From Veillonella parvula (GTDB lineage Bacteria; Bacillota; Negativicutes; Veillonellales; Veillonellaceae), in the NCBI GenBank assembly GCA_947096075.1, contig CAMUQE010000088.1:1-7684 (forward strand): a DNA stretch of 7,684 nt, given 5' to 3'. Position 1 is the stretch's first letter. Every line of letters begins with the position of its first letter. Made by a program: the position numbers and the translations under genes. The notes beneath the pieces are model-generated. The model was given only the letters and a program-made list of their open reading frames with translations. It was not told where the DNA came from and searched no databases. Below are positions 6,336-7,684 of the stretch, piece after piece.

Positions 6336-7170
6336 AAATTTTTGGCAATTTACCTTTGTTTGCGCTCTCTTTGTTAGTGCCGTTACGACCGTACTTTCAT
6401 TAAGTGGTGCCTTGTCATTACCAATATTAGTATTTCCAGTATTATCGCTGGTGATACCACTTATGGTGCGCCGACTAAAGAATGCTAAATTTAATGATGA
6501 CTTACCGTTGCATATGGGCTATCATACATATAGTTGGGCGTGGTGGACTGTATTTTCGTTTCTTCATACACCATTTAGCTTTCATGTAGATAATGGATTA
6601 ACAAAAGCATTACTTTTATTTGTGGTGTATTTTATCGTTCAAGTTCTTATTGAGCTATGTGGTTTGTTAGCTACGAAGTTTTTCAACCGTATTCATCGAT
6701 GGGGAATGATTGATGAAGCTTTAGATATAATTGCCTATATTATACCGATCCCATTCTTGTATATTGGTTCAATTCTATATATAGACTTACAGGATCCGAT
6801 GGTATATTTTATGTATGCATCATCTATGAATATAAATATTTTATTTGCTGAGCTTGTATTGCTATTAATTTCATTATTGGTCTTTGTATTCTATTTGTAT
6901 CCAAGAGATTTAGCATATAAGGGTGTACGTTTATTGCGTATCGTCATTACTGCGGGCGTATGGCTTGCCATGAATGCTCATATTTTATATGGTGGCTATA
7001 TACCTGAGTTTATTTTATCTTTAGTTCCTATTGTTTTTCCAACGTACCAAGGTAATCCACTTGTATTTATAACTCCAGCTTTTTTAGAGGCGGGCATGAT
7101 AGGTACAGCTGTTATTATAGGTGCTTTGGTAGAGCGTGGTATTATTTCACGTCGTCGTGAAAGTATTTAA
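6328..7170 (+). CDS. Unrecognised polytopic membrane protein
   Basis: A 280-residue protein with roughly seven to nine hydrophobic segments: about 7-26, 29-47, 70-84, 90-115, 133-153, 165-190, 203-222, 225-242 and 250-272. It matches no family I can name. Notable polar spots are HMGYHTYSWAWW (about 62-73) between the first helices and the basic tail RGIISRRRESI, which should be cytoplasmic under the positive-inside rule. The start is supported by GGGAGG at 6317-6322, five bases upstream, lying inside the preceding gene, with which it overlaps by eight bases. Its stop lies 49 bases before the ECF S-component gene, so the three genes probably form one operon. ATA isoleucine codons are frequent here but rare in feoB and the ATPase, consistent with lower expression. 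It might be a membrane partner of the ECF transporter or an unrelated integral membrane enzyme. Confidence 0.85.
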   Translation: MNKNFWQFTFVCALFVSAVTTVLSLSGALSLPILVFPVLSLVIPLMVRRLKNAKFNDDLPLHMGYHTYSWAWWTVFSFLHTPFSFHVDNGLTKALLLFVVYFIVQVLIELCGLLATKFFNRIHRWGMIDEALDIIAYIIPIPFLYIGSILYIDLQDPMVYFMYASSMNINILFAELVLLLISLLVFVFYLYPRDLAYKGVRLLRIVITAGVWLAMNAHILYGGYIPEFILSLVPIVFPTYQGNPLVFITPAFLEAGMIGTAVIIGALVERGIISRRRESI

Positions 7171-7219
7171 TTTCTAGTTTCGACTTATATCCGTAAGGAA
7201 TGAGAGCGAAGGAGGATCT

Positions 7220-7684
7220 ATGAACAACAATGAACGTCCAATGGATGATAACTCAACTGTATCAATCCAAGACAAGGAAAAACTGAGTGCCGTTGAAAGT
7301 CAAGCGACAAACAAACAGAAGTCGAGTAGTATTACGATTCGTGAATTAACTATTATTGGTTTATTAGCGGGTATTACTATTGCATTAGGATTATCGGGGT
7401 ATGGCATTATTCCATTGGGACCATTAAATGTAACGACTTTACATGTACCAACCCTCATTGGTGCAATTGTAGAAGGGCCAAAGGTTGGCGCCTTTGTAGG
7501 ATTTATATTTGGTTGTTATAGCTTGTGGCAAAACCTTACAGCGCCTAATATTTTGTCTCCTTTATTTATTAATCCGATAATATCCGTTTTACCTCGTGTA
7601 CTTTTTCCGGTATTAGCATATTTAGTTTATCTATTATTATGGAAGGTATCTCAAGGTCCTCGTATTATAGTAGCTGCTTTTATG
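7220..7684 (+). CDS. ECF transporter S component (3' end outside window)
   Basis: The first 155 codons of an open gene that runs off the window. After a hydrophilic N-terminal stretch of about 40 residues, rich in Asn, Asp, Ser, Lys and Gln, a membrane protein begins with ITIRELTIIGLLAGITIALG. It continues with the pattern of vitamin-type ECF S components: LHVPTLIGAIVEGPKVGAFVG, then FGCYSLWQN, and FINPIISVLPRVLFPVLAYLVY. S components bind a vitamin or cofactor precursor in the membrane and dock with the shared EcfA/EcfA'/EcfT energising module, which is not seen here. The motifs resemble the broad PF12822 family (pantothenate, cobalamin and unassigned members), so the substrate cannot be called. 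AAGGAGGA at 7209-7216 lies just before ATG and fixes the start. No riboswitch fits in the 49-base gap upstream. The soluble N-terminal extension is longer than in most S components I know. Confidence 0.85.
   Translation, partial: MNNNERPMDDNSTVSIQDKEKLSAVESQATNKQKSSSITIRELTIIGLLAGITIALGLSGYGIIPLGPLNVTTLHVPTLIGAIVEGPKVGAFVGFIFGCYSLWQNLTAPNILSPLFINPIISVLPRVLFPVLAYLVYLLLWKVSQGPRIIVAAFM

Noticed and set aside
7171..7219. Vitamin riboswitch before the ECF S-component gene
   Set aside because: The gap is only 49 bases and shows no conserved aptamer pattern.
7200..7223. Seven-codon frame ending in an ATGA-type overlap with the ECF S-component start
   Set aside because: The nearest purine-rich stretch (AAGGA) abuts its ATG with no spacing, so initiation is unlikely; the overlap is probably chance.

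Overview
The window looks like chromosome from a low-G+C member of the Negativicutes, most likely Veillonella or a close relative. This rests on AT-rich intergenic DNA, strong AGGAGG-type ribosome binding sites, codon use rich in TTA, CGT and GGT, and the recognisable genes. No rRNA, protein-marker comparison or database search was available, so the genus is an inference. All genes are on the + strand. No tRNA, rRNA, CRISPR array, insertion sequence or phage gene was seen.

Layout. Positions 1-238 are non-coding and hold a near-consensus promoter with a Fur-like operator over its -35 element. Then come feoA and feoB (ferrous iron uptake) with a 12-base gap, a 231-base gap containing inverted repeats, and a small Cys/Gly-rich membrane protein of the FeoB-associated type. 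After a possible weak terminator there is a two-gene unit: an 86-residue protein resembling the DUF6110 family and a 713-residue P1B-type metal ATPase. This unit ends at a very clear rho-independent terminator at 5821-5869. A new promoter at 5871-5899 starts a second unit: two unrecognised polytopic membrane proteins whose genes overlap by 8 bases, then the S component (substrate-binding membrane subunit) of an ECF vitamin-type transporter, cut off by the window end.

How the genes may work together. FeoA, FeoB and the Cys-rich protein form a ferrous iron importer, probably Fur-repressed. The neighbouring ATPase has lost the features that define its relatives: the CPx motif is Phe-Ser-Cys, the HP motif is His-Ser, and the N-terminal HMA-like domain has no CxxC. 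Its metal is therefore unknown. Its position beside feo suggests iron or manganese homeostasis, but only by context. The second unit seems unrelated to metal transport and may serve vitamin uptake.

The most interesting points are the divergent ATPase with its small partner, a roughly 125-residue acidic insertion in FeoB, the uncharacterised membrane pair ahead of the ECF S component, and the repeat-rich leader before the Cys-rich gene.
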